DNA of 64,000 nt from NCBI RefSeq assembly GCF_027922325.1, contig NZ_BSFL01000001.1, positions 558,001-622,000 of the forward strand, in the 5' to 3' direction. This stretch comes from Methylopila turkensis. GTDB taxonomy: Bacteria; Pseudomonadota; Alphaproteobacteria; Rhizobiales; Methylopilaceae. Made by a program: the position numbers and the translations under genes. The first letter of the stretch is position 1. Each line of letters begins with the position of its first letter. Of the stretch, positions 51,233-62,161 are shown piece by piece. Below the pieces are notes generated by a model. The model did no database searches. It saw only the letters and a program-made list of their open reading frames with translations, and was not told where the DNA came from.

Positions 51233-52253
51233 GTCTTTTATCGACGCCTCGTCACGGATCGGCCTCGACGCCGCGCTCGCCGCCCTCCGGGCCGCGGCGG
51301 AGCCGACGCGGCTGCGGGTGCTCGCCCTGCTGGCCGAAGGCGAGCTGACGGTGTCCGACCTCACCGACATTCTTGGCCAGAGCCAGCCGCGCATCTCGCG
51401 GCACCTCAAGCTGCTGGTCGAGGCGGGACTGGTCGAGCGCCGGCGCGAAGGCGCCTGGGCGTTCTTCGGGCTCACGGAAATCGCGCCGATCAAGCAGGCG
51501 ACCGTGGCCGCGCTCGACCGGCTCGATCCGGCCGACGCGGCGCTCGCGCGCGACCGCGAGCGGCTGGCCGAGGTCCGGGCCGCCCACCACGACGCCGCCG
51601 CCCGCTACTTCAGCGCGCAGGCCACGCGGTGGGACGGCGTGCGCAGCCTGCATGTGGCCGAGACCGCGGTGGAGCGGGCGATCCTCGACATCCTCGGCGA
51701 CCGCCGCGTCGAGACCGCGCTCGACCTCGGCACCGGCACCGGCCGCGTGCTGGAGCTGCTCAGCCCGCAGGTCGGCCGCGCAATCGGCATCGACAGCAAC
51801 CGCGACATGCTTTCTCTCGCGCGCGCCAATCTCGCCCGCGCCGGCGTCGCGAACGCGCAGGTGCGGCAGGGCGACATCTTCGCGCTTCCAGTTCCCGCGG
51901 ACAGCTTCGACCTCGTGGTCGTGCACCAGGTGCTGCACTTCCTCGACGACGGCGCCCGCGCCGTCCGCGAGGCCGCGCGCGCGCTCAGCGCCGGCGGGCG
52001 GCTGCTGATCGTCGATTTCGCGCCCCACGGCATCGAGGAGTTGCGCGAAGCCCACGCCCACCGAAGGCTCGGCTTCTCCAACGACACGATGGCCGGCTGG
52101 CTTTCGGCGGCCGGCCTCGACGTCGTCGCCCATATCCAGCTGCCGCCGCCCGACGGCGCCGCGGACAAGCTCACCGTATCGCTGTGGCTCGCGCGCGATC
52201 CCAGGATCGTCGCCGACGCGCCGCTCTCTCCCTCGAAACTCGAGGTGGCATGA
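51231..52253 (+). CDS. ArsR regulator fused to a SAM-dependent methyltransferase domain (SahR-like)
   Basis: A 340-aa fusion. The ArsR winged helix spans residues 10-95 (RAAAEPTRLRVLALLAEGEL, LTDILGQSQPRISRHLKLL). The methyltransferase fold runs from about 145 onward, with ALDLGTGTGRVLELL as SAM motif I and LPVPADSFDLVVVHQVLHFL. No metal-binding Cys of classical ArsR sensors is present, so SAM or S-adenosylhomocysteine is the likely ligand. It shares ATGA with metF, and metH follows, supporting control of methionine recycling. Confidence 0.88.
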   Translation: MSFIDASSRIGLDAALAALRAAAEPTRLRVLALLAEGELTVSDLTDILGQSQPRISRHLKLLVEAGLVERRREGAWAFFGLTEIAPIKQATVAALDRLDPADAALARDRERLAEVRAAHHDAAARYFSAQATRWDGVRSLHVAETAVERAILDILGDRRVETALDLGTGTGRVLELLSPQVGRAIGIDSNRDMLSLARANLARAGVANAQVRQGDIFALPVPADSFDLVVVHQVLHFLDDGARAVREAARALSAGGRLLIVDFAPHGIEELREAHAHRRLGFSNDTMAGWLSAAGLDVVAHIQLPPPDGAADKLTVSLWLARDPRIVADAPLSPSKLEVA

Positions 52254-53164
52254 TGCCCAACCAACGTCTCTCCCGCGCCGGGCGCCGGCCGATCCGCGTG
52301 TCGTTCGAATTCTTTCCGCCCAAGACGCCGGAGATGGAGGAGACGCTTTGGCGCTCGGTGGAGCGGCTCGCGCCGCTCGGGCCGACCTTCATGTCCGTCA
52401 CCTACGGCGCCGGCGGCTCGACCCGCGAGCGCACCCACGCGACCGTCGCCCGGATGGTGAAGGAGACCGACATCCCGCCGGCCGCGCACCTGACCTGCGT
52501 GTCCGCGACCCGCGAGGAGGTCGACGCGGTCGTCGACGGCTACCGCGAGGCCGGCGTCCGCCACATCGTGGCGCTGCGCGGCGATCCCGCCGGCGGCGTC
52601 GGCTCGACCTTCGAGCCGCATCCCGGCGGCTACGCCTCCACCGCGGACCTGATCTCCGGCATCCGCCGGCGCGCGCCGGAGATCGAGATCTCCGTCTCGG
52701 CCTATCCCGAAAAGCACCCGGAGAGCCCGAGCGTCGAGGCCGATTTCGACGTGCTCAAGGCCAAGGTCGACGCCGGCGCGACGCGCGCCATCACCCAGTT
52801 CTTCTTCGACAACGGCCACTACCTCCGCTACGTCGACCAGGCGCGGGCGCGCGGCATCCACATCCCGATCGTGCCGGGGATCGTGGCGGTTTCGAACTTC
52901 CGGCAGACCGCGAACTTCGCGACCCGCGCCGGCGCCACCGTGCCGGACTGGTTCGCCGCGCGCTTCGACGGGCTTGAGAACGATCCGCAGACCCGCCAGC
53001 TCATCGCGGCCGCGGTCGCCGCGGAACAGGTTTTCGACCTGGTCGATCACGGCGTGAAGGACTTCCACTTCTACACCATGAACAAGGCCGACTTGGTCTA
53101 CGCCGTCTGCCACCTGCTGGGCCTTCGGCCGGATTCGGCCGCGGCGGGGGCGGTCGCGGCGTGA
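52250..53164 (+). CDS. metF: Methylenetetrahydrofolate reductase
   Basis: A flavoprotein that reduces 5,10-methylene-THF to 5-methyl-THF, the methyl donor for methionine synthase. The 304-aa product has VSFEFFPPKTPEMEETLWRS, VTYGAGGSTRERT, HLTCVSATREEVD, ALRGDPAGG and ITQFFFDNGHYLRYVDQARA, all family signatures. Its start overlaps the regulator stop; a second ATG one codon on is equally possible. Confidence 0.96.
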   Translation: MMPNQRLSRAGRRPIRVSFEFFPPKTPEMEETLWRSVERLAPLGPTFMSVTYGAGGSTRERTHATVARMVKETDIPPAAHLTCVSATREEVDAVVDGYREAGVRHIVALRGDPAGGVGSTFEPHPGGYASTADLISGIRRRAPEIEISVSAYPEKHPESPSVEADFDVLKAKVDAGATRAITQFFFDNGHYLRYVDQARARGIHIPIVPGIVAVSNFRQTANFATRAGATVPDWFAARFDGLENDPQTRQLIAAAVAAEQVFDLVDHGVKDFHFYTMNKADLVYAVCHLLGLRPDSAAAGAVAA

Positions 53165-53224
53165 CGCCCCGTGCATTTGAATGGAATGGCGCCATCTTAA
53201 GGGAAGAATCACGGAGCTTCCAAA

Positions 53225-53488
53225 ATGGCCGAGCCCGATAACCTGGTTCTGACGCTACTGCGCGAGCTACGGCGCGACATGAATACGCGGTTTGATGCGA
53301 TCGACGCCAAATTCGAGTCGCGTTTCGACGGGGTCGACTCGCGGTTCGCCGGACAGGACAAGAAGCTCGACGCGATCCGCGAAGCGTTGAAGAGCGAAAC
53401 AATTCTCGGCCGCTACGTCGTGAACGGCGTAGACGACCGGCTGGACGCGATTGAGAAGCGCCTTAAGGCGCTGGAGACCGCCAAGTAA
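53225..53488 (+). CDS. Small coiled-coil protein between metF and metH
   Basis: An 87-aa soluble protein, almost all helical: LTLLRELRRDMNTRFDAIDA, then heptad repeats FDAIDAKFESRFDGVDSRFA and DDRLDAIEKRLKALE. No catalytic motif. Similar short coiled coils occur widely in Hyphomicrobiales. A GGAGC site lies upstream of the ATG. Its position inside the methionine block may be fortuitous. Confidence 0.75.
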   Translation: MAEPDNLVLTLLRELRRDMNTRFDAIDAKFESRFDGVDSRFAGQDKKLDAIREALKSETILGRYVVNGVDDRLDAIEKRLKALETAK

Positions 53489-53525
53489 GGCGGCCCTACC
53501 GGACTGAAAGGTGAGCGTGATAACC

Positions 53526-54584
53526 ATGACCGACACCGAAACCACGATCCGCACGCTCGCCGCCGAGCGCATTCTCGTGCTCGACGGCGCCATGGGCACC
53601 ATGATCCAGCAGCGCAAGTTCTCGGAAGAGGACTTCCGCGCCGAGCGCTTCAAGGACTGGGGCCATGACCTCAAGGGCAACAACGACCTTCTGATCCTGA
53701 CCCAGCCCGACGCCATCCGCGACATCCATCTCGAATACTTCCGCGCCGGCGCCGACATCGTCGAGACCAACACCTTCTCGTCCACGACCATCGCCCAGGC
53801 CGACTACGGCATGGAGGCGCTCGCCTACGAGCTGAACGTCGAGGGCGCGAAGCTCGCGCGGCAGGCGGGCGACATCGCGGCCAAGGAGGACGGCCGCCCG
53901 CGCTTCGTCGCCGGCACGCTCGGGCCGACGAACCGCACGGCGTCGATCTCGCCGGACGTGAACAATCCGGGCTTCCGCGCCATCACCTTCGACCAGCTCG
54001 CCGAGGCCTATGGCGAGGCCGCGCGCGGCCTGCTCGACGGCGGGGCGGACCTGCTGCTCGTCGAGACCATCTTCGACACGCTGAACGCCAAGGCCGCGAT
54101 CTTCGCGATCGAGGAGCTGTTCGCCGAGCGCGGAATCCGCGTGCCCGTGATGATCTCCGGCACGATCACCGACCTGTCCGGCCGCACGCTTTCGGGCCAG
54201 ACGCCGACGGCGTTCTGGAACGCGCTGAACCACGCGCGGCCGATCTCGTTCGGGCTGAACTGCGCGCTCGGCGCCAAGGAGATGCGCGCCCACGTCGCCG
54301 AGCTGTCGAAGGTCGCGAACACGCTGATCTGCGCCTACCCGAACGCCGGCCTGCCGAACGAGTTCGGGCTCTACGACGAGAGCCCGGAGGCGATGGGCGA
54401 GCTCGTCGGCGAGTTCGCCTCGTCCGGCCTCGTCAACATCGTCGGCGGCTGCTGCGGCACCACCCCCGCCCACATCGCCGCGATCGCGCAGGCGGTGAAG
54501 GGCAAGGCGCCCCGCAAGGTCCCGGACGTCGCGCCCAAGATGCGCCTGTCCGGCCTCGAGCCGTTCGAACTGACCGCCGCCTGA
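53526..54584 (+). CDS. metH: Cobalamin-dependent methionine synthase, homocysteine-binding part
   Basis: A 352-aa protein equal to the first module of MetH. It binds homocysteine through zinc held by three Cys: one in [11 protein letters not shown] and the pair in [14 protein letters not shown]. The N-terminus has [13 protein letters not shown], as in full-length MetH. The ATG at 53526 is preceded by GGTGA; an in-frame GTG at 53511 is less likely. The rest of MetH is the next gene, 26 bp away. Confidence 0.94.
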   Translation: MTDTETTIRTLAAERILVLDGAMGTMIQQRKFSEEDFRAERFKDWGHDLKGNNDLLILTQPDAIRDIHLEYFRAGADIVETNTFSSTTIAQADYGMEALAYELNVEGAKLARQAGDIAAKEDGRPRFVAGTLGPTNRTASISPDVNNPGFRAITFDQLAEAYGEAARGLLDGGADLLLVETIFDTLNAKAAIFAIEELFAERGIRVPVMISGTITDLSGRTLSGQTPTAFWNALNHARPISFGLNCALGAKEMRAHVAELSKVANTLICAYPNAGLPNEFGLYDESPEAMGELVGEFASSGLVNIVGGCCGTTPAHIAAIAQAVKGKAPRKVPDVAPKMRLSGLEPFELTAA

Positions 54585-54610
54585 CGCCTGACCCTCACGA
54601 CGGATCGCCC

Positions 54611-57292
<2,682 letters not shown>

Positions 57293-57300
57293 GGACGCCG

Positions 57301-57523
57301 GGCGTCATCCCGGCCGCAGCGAAGCGGAGAGCCGGGACCGTCGTCCGCAGGGGCGCGCTCGCGGCCCGGGCCGCACTCCGCCGTCGTCCTCCGGCTTGAC
57401 CGGAGGACCCATCGCCGACGTCGAGCGCCACGCCGGACGTGGATGGTGCGGTCGAGCCGGACCATGACGAGCTTCATTCTAAAAACGGTCCCGGATCCAC
57501 CTTCGGCCGTCCGGGATGACGCC
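57301..57523. repeat. Intergenic repeat with 13-bp perfect terminal inverted repeats
   Basis: GGCGTCATCCCGG at 57301-57313 and its perfect complement at 57511-57523 bound a 223-bp element. A nested pair, CCGGGACCGT at 57332-57341 with its complement at 57485-57494, and further small palindromes lie inside. It resembles RIME/MITE-like repeats of Hyphomicrobiales and fills nearly the whole gap after metH. No gene is seen in it. Confidence 0.75.
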
Positions 57524-57531
57524 GCGGCGCT

Positions 57532-58068
57532 TCACGCCCCCGCGTGCATCGCCGCGGTCCGACGGTAGAGCGCGTGCGGCAGGCCGGCGTGCTCGAACGG
57601 CTTGTCATAGGCGAAGGCGAGCCGATCGATCACCGCGAGCGAGTGCGTGTTGGCGACGGTGGTGAAGGCGACGATCTCCGGCAGGCCCAGGTTCTCGAAG
57701 CCGAGCTGCAGCGCGGCCGCGCCGATGCGCGTGGCGTGGCCGCGGCAGCGCATGCGCGGCGTCAGCGCGTAGGCGAGCTCGACCGTGCGCTCGCCCGCGA
57801 CCTCGCAGCGGCGGATGCCGGCCCAGCCGGAGAAGGAGCCGTCGCGCATGTCGCGCAGGAACCAGAGCCCGAAGCCGGCGTCCCGCCAGTGCGCCCTGGC
57901 CCGCGCGATGAAGCTCGACGCGGCGTCGCTGGAGCGGACGCCGCCGAGCGTCGTCATCACGGCGGGGTCGGCGAACACCGTCGTCAGGTCCGGCAGGTAT
58001 CCGTCATGGGGCACGTCGCCCAGGACGCCCTCGATCTCGAGGATCGTCGGATAGCGCTGGCCCAGCAT
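57532..58068 (-). CDS. GNAT family N-acetyltransferase (RimJ/RimL-like)
   Basis: A 178-aa acetyltransferase fold. Conserved parts: FGLWFLRDMRDGSFSGWAGI, ELAYALTPRMRCRGHATRIG (acetyl-CoA loop region with RGxAT) and IVAFTTVANTHSLAVIDRLA, where the N-x-x-S pattern is typical of RimJ/L-type members. The substrate cannot be named. The gap upstream (58069-58216) shows no other feature. Confidence 0.85.
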   Translation of the reverse strand: MLGQRYPTILEIEGVLGDVPHDGYLPDLTTVFADPAVMTTLGGVRSSDAASSFIARARAHWRDAGFGLWFLRDMRDGSFSGWAGIRRCEVAGERTVELAYALTPRMRCRGHATRIGAAALQLGFENLGLPEIVAFTTVANTHSLAVIDRLAFAYDKPFEHAGLPHALYRRTAAMHAGA

Positions 58069-58216
58069 CGCGCGCTCCTGTCTCGCCGTCTCTGGCGGCG
58101 TCGTCGCGGGGCGGCTCCCCGCGTAGTCCTAGAAGGACATTGGCGGATCGTGGCGCCATCAAGACCGCGTGAGAACAGAACTTGAGTCTATTCAAGGCGT
58201 TTTTGGCCCTTGCGCT

Positions 58217-59152
58217 TCAGCGCGCCTCGCGCGCCGCGGCGCCGGCGCAAGCGGCCTCGCCGAGCCGAAGCCGGAACGCCGCCAGCATGCGCGCTTCGCG
58301 CTCCCGCGCATCGAGCATCACGCAGCTTCCGCAATAGCTCCCGCCCTCGACGGTGTAGTAGCGGCAGCACCCGCCGCGGACGCAGACGTTCTCGCTGGCG
58401 ATCGGCCGGTCAGGCGCGGACGAATGAACCAGGTCGAAGCGGGCGAAACGCATCTGCGGGTTGTTCAGCGGCGAGCCCGGACGCTTCAGGACGCCAAGCG
58501 CGTCGCGCTTAGCGTCCTCCACCCGGCCGAGCGCCTCGCCCACGCCGAGGAAGGCCATCGCGACGGCGTCGCCCACGAGCCGCCATAGCGCGCCGCGGGA
58601 CAGCCCGCCATAGCCGTGCAGCCATTCGACCAGCGGCGCGAGATGCGCTTCGAGCGCGATACCGACATGCCCGGCGAGCGCGGCGCGGTCCGGCAGGAGC
58701 ACGGCGCCCGCGACGCCGGCATGGGCCGGATCGACGGTCGCGAAGCTCGGCGATGACAGCCGCAGATGCATGCGCTCGCCGGGCGCGTCGCGGCCGCCAT
58801 ACGCCATGACGTAGCGCTCGAGCCGGAAGCCGATGCGGTCGGCCGACAGGTCGAAGGCGACGCCGTGCGCCACCACGCCCAGGGCGAGCGGAACCGCCAG
58901 CGCATAGGCGTGTCCGCCGATGAGGTAGGCGGATTGGCCTTTCTCGTCGAGATCGGCGGCGTAGGACCGCTGATGGGCGAGCAGCCGCTCCATGGCGGAC
59001 CGGTCCGGGCCCCAGAGCCGCGCCAGGGGCGCCCACTCCCCGGACATCGGCCCCACGCTCAGCGGCGCCGGGAGATCACGGCTCGCCAGAGCCGCCGCAA
59101 GGCGTTCGAGCGGGCTCGGCCCGGAGGTTTCTGCTGGCTGTAGCGACGACAT
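58217..59152 (-). CDS. FhuF-like siderophore-iron reductase
   Basis: A 311-aa protein that ends with the FhuF [2Fe-2S] ligand set: CC, ten residues, then CxxC (GGCCRYYTVEGGSYCGSC). FhuF-type proteins reduce ferric siderophores in the cytoplasm to release iron. The upstream part contains the helical region SMERLLAHQRSYAADL typical of the group. The ATG at 59152 has GGAG upstream; a GTG at 59176 is an alternative. No siderophore transport genes are adjacent. Confidence 0.85.
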   Translation of the reverse strand: MSSLQPAETSGPSPLERLAAALASRDLPAPLSVGPMSGEWAPLARLWGPDRSAMERLLAHQRSYAADLDEKGQSAYLIGGHAYALAVPLALGVVAHGVAFDLSADRIGFRLERYVMAYGGRDAPGERMHLRLSSPSFATVDPAHAGVAGAVLLPDRAALAGHVGIALEAHLAPLVEWLHGYGGLSRGALWRLVGDAVAMAFLGVGEALGRVEDAKRDALGVLKRPGSPLNNPQMRFARFDLVHSSAPDRPIASENVCVRGGCCRYYTVEGGSYCGSCVMLDAREREARMLAAFRLRLGEAACAGAAAREAR

Positions 59153-59313
59153 CGAACTCCGGCGGAGCTGAACCACGCGCTTCTATAACGTCGCATGGGG
59201 GTCGCGTCACCGACGGCGTCGGCGCCGCCGCCGCGCCTTTGGGGCTCTTCTGGACTGCACGATTGCGTGGACGCCCATGCTCCTGCTCGCCTTTCGCCAT
59301 CTTTCGTGCACCG

Positions 59314-59319
59314 TATAAT
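59314..59319 (+). promoter_or_regulatory. Perfect -10 element upstream of the GntR gene
   Basis: TATAAT, rare in such GC-rich DNA, sits 73 bp before the chosen GntR start. The -35 region is weak (CTTTCG around 59291-59296). A CGCGCG-TTT-GCGCGCG hairpin lies just downstream at about 59335-59349. Confidence 0.5.
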
Positions 59320-59392
59320 GACGTATTGGTACGGCGCGCGTTTGCGCGCGACCGGCCTTTTCCATGTTCGCCTGTCCGGAAGCGCCTACGTT

Positions 59393-60148
59393 TTGAGCGA
59401 CGCCCCTAACCTGTTCAACCTTCTCCGCCTGCGCGACGACACCGCGCGGCCCATGTATCAGCAGCTGGAGGAGCAGCTCGCGGCGCTGATCAGCGCGGGC
59501 GTCGTCGCGGTGGGCGCCACCCTGCCGGCCGAGCGTCGGCTCGCCGAGGACCTCGGCGTCAGCCGCACCACCGTGCAGCGCTGCTACGACGCGCTGCGCC
59601 GCCGCCGGATGCTGAGCGCGCACGGCCGGCTCGGCTACCGCGTCGAGGCGGTGGAAAGCCGGCTGAAGCCGGGCATGGAGCGGCTGAAGGGCTTCACCGA
59701 GGAGATGCGCGAGCTCGGCCGCACGCCGTCGTCCGAGGTGCTGGAGCAGGACGTCGCCACCGACCGCTCGATCGCCTCGATCTTCGGTTTGCCCTCGGCC
59801 GCCCCGCTGCTCAAGCTGGTGCGCGTGCGGCTTGGCGACGGCATGCCCTTGTCGGTGGAGAAGGCGTGGTACGACGTCTCCGCGGCGCCGGCGCTGGCCG
59901 AGGCCGACCTCAGCGGTTCGGTCTACGCGCGGCTGGCCGAGAACGGGCTGACCCTGACGCGCTGCGAGCAGACGATCGAGGCGGCGGCGCCGGACGAGCG
60001 CGAGAGCGCGATCTTCGGCTTCGAGGAGCCCCTGCCCTGCCTGCTGATCCGTCGCCGCTCCTATGACGGCGGCGGCCGGATGATCGAGTATGTGGAAGGC
60101 CTGTTCCGCGGCGACGCCTACGCCTATCGCCTGACGCTCAACGCCTGA
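59393..60148 (+). CDS. GntR family regulator with UTRA domain (HutC/FarR group)
   Basis: A transcription factor with an N-terminal winged helix (PMYQQLEEQLAALISAG, TLPAERRLAEDLGVSRTTVQ) and a C-terminal UTRA ligand domain (PLSVEKAWYDVSAAP, PCLLIRRRSYDGGGRMIEYV). I chose TTG at 59393 (GGAAG about 10 bases upstream), giving 251 aa, the family size. Starts at 59195 or 59318 would put the coding region over the TATAAT promoter. It is divergent from the FhuF-like gene; its ligand and target are unknown. Confidence 0.85.
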   Translation: MSDAPNLFNLLRLRDDTARPMYQQLEEQLAALISAGVVAVGATLPAERRLAEDLGVSRTTVQRCYDALRRRRMLSAHGRLGYRVEAVESRLKPGMERLKGFTEEMRELGRTPSSEVLEQDVATDRSIASIFGLPSAAPLLKLVRVRLGDGMPLSVEKAWYDVSAAPALAEADLSGSVYARLAENGLTLTRCEQTIEAAAPDERESAIFGFEEPLPCLLIRRRSYDGGGRMIEYVEGLFRGDAYAYRLTLNA

Positions 60149-60188
60149 TTCGAGCCGGAACCGCCGCGGACGCCCTCGGGCGCGATCC

Positions 60189-60210
60189 GTTTGTCATCCG
60201 ACAAACTTTT
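60189..60210 (+). terminator. Hairpin with T-run after the GntR gene (terminator or operator)
   Basis: GTTTGTC-ATCC-GACAAAC is a perfect 7-bp inverted repeat followed by TTTT, 41 bases after the GntR stop. It works as a rho-independent terminator by shape. The TTGTC/GACAA pattern also resembles operators of some GntR proteins. The rest of the gap 60211-60343 shows nothing. Confidence 0.55.
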
Positions 60211-60343
60211 CCCGCGGTGTTTATGGCTCTGTTTTGGACGCTGCGACGATCGGCGGCGGCCTCTCAAACGACCGTAGGACGGCCGGGACATCGCCATCGG
60301 GCGAGGTCCCGGCCGCCCCGCGGCGGGTCATATGGGCGGGGCG

Positions 60344-60712
60344 TCAGTCGGCGCAGGCTTCCCGCGACCGGGCGCCTTCGACGCGGGTTTCGCGCGCCGC
60401 CGCGATCCGGCCGCGCCGCCACCGCACGTGATCGCGTTCGGCCGCCCGGCGCTCGATCGCGAGCGCCGACAGCCGGAGCGTGGGGTCCCGCCACATCGGC
60501 TCGGAGGCGGCCGAGGCGACGTCGCCGCGCGACAGGCCGAGATCCGCCAGCATGCGATCGTCGAAACGCGCGAGCTCGCGCAGGTCGTTGCGACGGCGCC
60601 AGGCCACGGCGACGGCGGCGGCGCGGCGCATGACGTCGCGGGCCACGAAGATGGCGACCTTGGCCGGAGTGATCCGGGCGGTCTTCAGGCTCTCGAGCGA
60701 CATCAGCGACAT
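60344..60712 (-). CDS. DUF1127 domain-containing protein
   Basis: A 122-aa basic protein with the DUF1127 core WRRRNDLRELARFDDRMLADLGLSR at about residues 38-62 (first 20 of these, ending FDDR, are the most conserved). Proteins with this Arg-rich helix pair act in RNA turnover and phosphate or stress adaptation in Agrobacterium. The C-terminal 50 residues are an Arg/Glu-rich extension. A perfect AGGAGG lies 5 bases before the ATG. It is divergent from the LysR gene. Confidence 0.85.
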   Translation of the reverse strand: MSLMSLESLKTARITPAKVAIFVARDVMRRAAAVAVAWRRRNDLRELARFDDRMLADLGLSRGDVASAASEPMWRDPTLRLSALAIERRAAERDHVRWRRGRIAAARETRVEGARSREACAD

Positions 60713-60835
60713 TGCGACCTCCTCATCGTCCGGGCGGCGTGATCCATCCGTCGCGACGATTCGTGGTCCGGCTCATCCGCACCACCCGAAACCGCCGCAG
60801 CCTCCCGGGAACGACGCGACCATGCCCGAGGCCGA

Positions 60836-60876
60836 TTGATCAGTGAAACGAATGTTTCTAATATGGGTCATCATAT
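60836..60876 (+). promoter_or_regulatory. lysR promoter with two inverted repeats
   Basis: TTGATC (60836-60841), 17-bp spacer, TAATAT (60859-60864). Inside the spacer is GAAAC-GAAT-GTTTC (60845-60858). Overlapping the -10 is ATATG-GGTCAT-CATAT (60861-60876), a T-N11-A type LysR box. This suggests autorepression and possible control of the divergent DUF1127 gene. Confidence 0.65.
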
Positions 60877-60898
60877 CCCGTGATGCTCAGAGGCGCCG

Positions 60899-61792
60899 AT
60901 GACTGCCCTGCTGGATGTCGACCAACTGAAGACCTTCGTCGCGATCGTGGACACCGGCTCGTTCACCCGCGCTGCTGACGTGGTGCACAAGACCCAGTCG
61001 GCGGTGTCGATGCAGATGAAGCGGCTGGAGGAGCGGGTCGGCCGGCCGATCTTCGCGCGCGACGGCCGCGGCGCCAGGCTGACCGAGGACGGCGAGCGCC
61101 TGCTCGACTACGCCCGGCGCATCGTCCACATCTCGCGCGAGGCGGTGTCGGCCTTCGCCGACGACGCCCTGACCGGGCGGGTGCGGCTCGGCGTGCCGGA
61201 CGACTACGCCGAGCGCTACCTGCCCGAGATCCTGGCGCGCTTCTCCCGCTCCAACCCGAGGGTGGAGGTGTCGGTGGTGTGCGAGCCGACGAGCCATCTC
61301 GTCGGCTTCATCGAGCGCGACGACCTCGACCTCGCCATCATCACCCACGCGTCGCGCAAGCCGGTCGGCGAGATCATCCGGCAGGAGCCGCTGCTGTGGG
61401 TGACCTCCCAGCGCGCCATGGTCCACGAGGAGGCGGTGATCCCGCTCGCGCTCGGCACCGCCGCTTGCGAGTGGCGGGAGACCGCGATGGCGCAGCTCGA
61501 GGCGGTCGGCCGCGCGAGCCGGGTGCTCTATTCGAGCTGCAACTTCACGGCCGTCGGCTCCGCCGTGCTGGCGGGCCTCGCGGTCTCCGTGCTGCCGGAG
61601 TCCGCGCTGCGGCCGGGCATGCGCATCCTGAACCAGGCCGACGGCTTCCCGCCGCTGCCGACCTGCAAGATCGCGCTGCTGAAGAACGCCGGCTCGCTGA
61701 CGGAGACCGCGCAGGCGCTCGCCGACCACATCGTGGCGAGCCTCGACAACCTGTCGGCGTCCTACGAGAGCGCGGCGATCGCGGCGGAATAA
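60899..61792 (+). CDS. LysR family transcriptional regulator
   Basis: A 297-aa regulator with the N-terminal HTH at residues 6-65 (LKTFVAIVDTGSFTRAADVV, QSAVSMQMKRLEERVGRPIF) and the effector-binding domain beginning LTGRVRLGVPDDYAERYLPE. Effector and targets are not known; the divergent DUF1127 gene is the first candidate. The final residues nearly abut the convergent YffB-like gene. Confidence 0.92.
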   Translation: MTALLDVDQLKTFVAIVDTGSFTRAADVVHKTQSAVSMQMKRLEERVGRPIFARDGRGARLTEDGERLLDYARRIVHISREAVSAFADDALTGRVRLGVPDDYAERYLPEILARFSRSNPRVEVSVVCEPTSHLVGFIERDDLDLAIITHASRKPVGEIIRQEPLLWVTSQRAMVHEEAVIPLALGTAACEWRETAMAQLEAVGRASRVLYSSCNFTAVGSAVLAGLAVSVLPESALRPGMRILNQADGFPPLPTCKIALLKNAGSLTETAQALADHIVASLDNLSASYESAAIAAE

Positions 61793-61802
61793 GCGCGGAC
61801 GA

Positions 61803-62153
61803 TTAGCCGGCGAACAGCTCGGCGTAGCGCTCGGGTTTGAAGCCCACCACGGGCTCGCCCTTGCCGGTCAGCACGGGCCGCTTGATCAGGCTCGGATGCG
61901 CCGCCATCAGCCGGAGCGCCCTCGCTTCGTCGAGGCCTTCGCGATCGGCGTCGGGAAGCTTGCGGAAGGTCGTGCCGGCCCGGTTCAGCAGGGTCTCCCA
62001 GCCGACCTGCCGCGCCCAGTCCGCGAGCGTCTCCGGCTGGATTCCGGCGGCCTTGTAGTCATGGAACGCGTAAGGGACGCCGCGCGCGTCCAGCCAGGCG
62101 CGCGCCTTCTTCATCGTGTCGCAGTTCTTGATGCCGTAGACGGTCACCCCCAT
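61803..62153 (-). CDS. ArsC/Spx-family protein, YffB type
   Basis: A 116-aa thioredoxin-fold protein. YGIKNCDTMKKARAWLDARG is the YffB signature with its single active-site Cys (residue 11). The C-terminal SLIKRPVLTGKGEPVVGFKP matches the ArsC/Spx family. Family members may use glutathione; arsenate reduction is not proven for this type. It starts 8 bp after the tolB stop, the place where pal is usually found. Confidence 0.9.
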   Translation of the reverse strand: MGVTVYGIKNCDTMKKARAWLDARGVPYAFHDYKAAGIQPETLADWARQVGWETLLNRAGTTFRKLPDADREGLDEARALRLMAAHPSLIKRPVLTGKGEPVVGFKPERYAELFAG

Positions 62154-62161
62154 CGCGCCGC

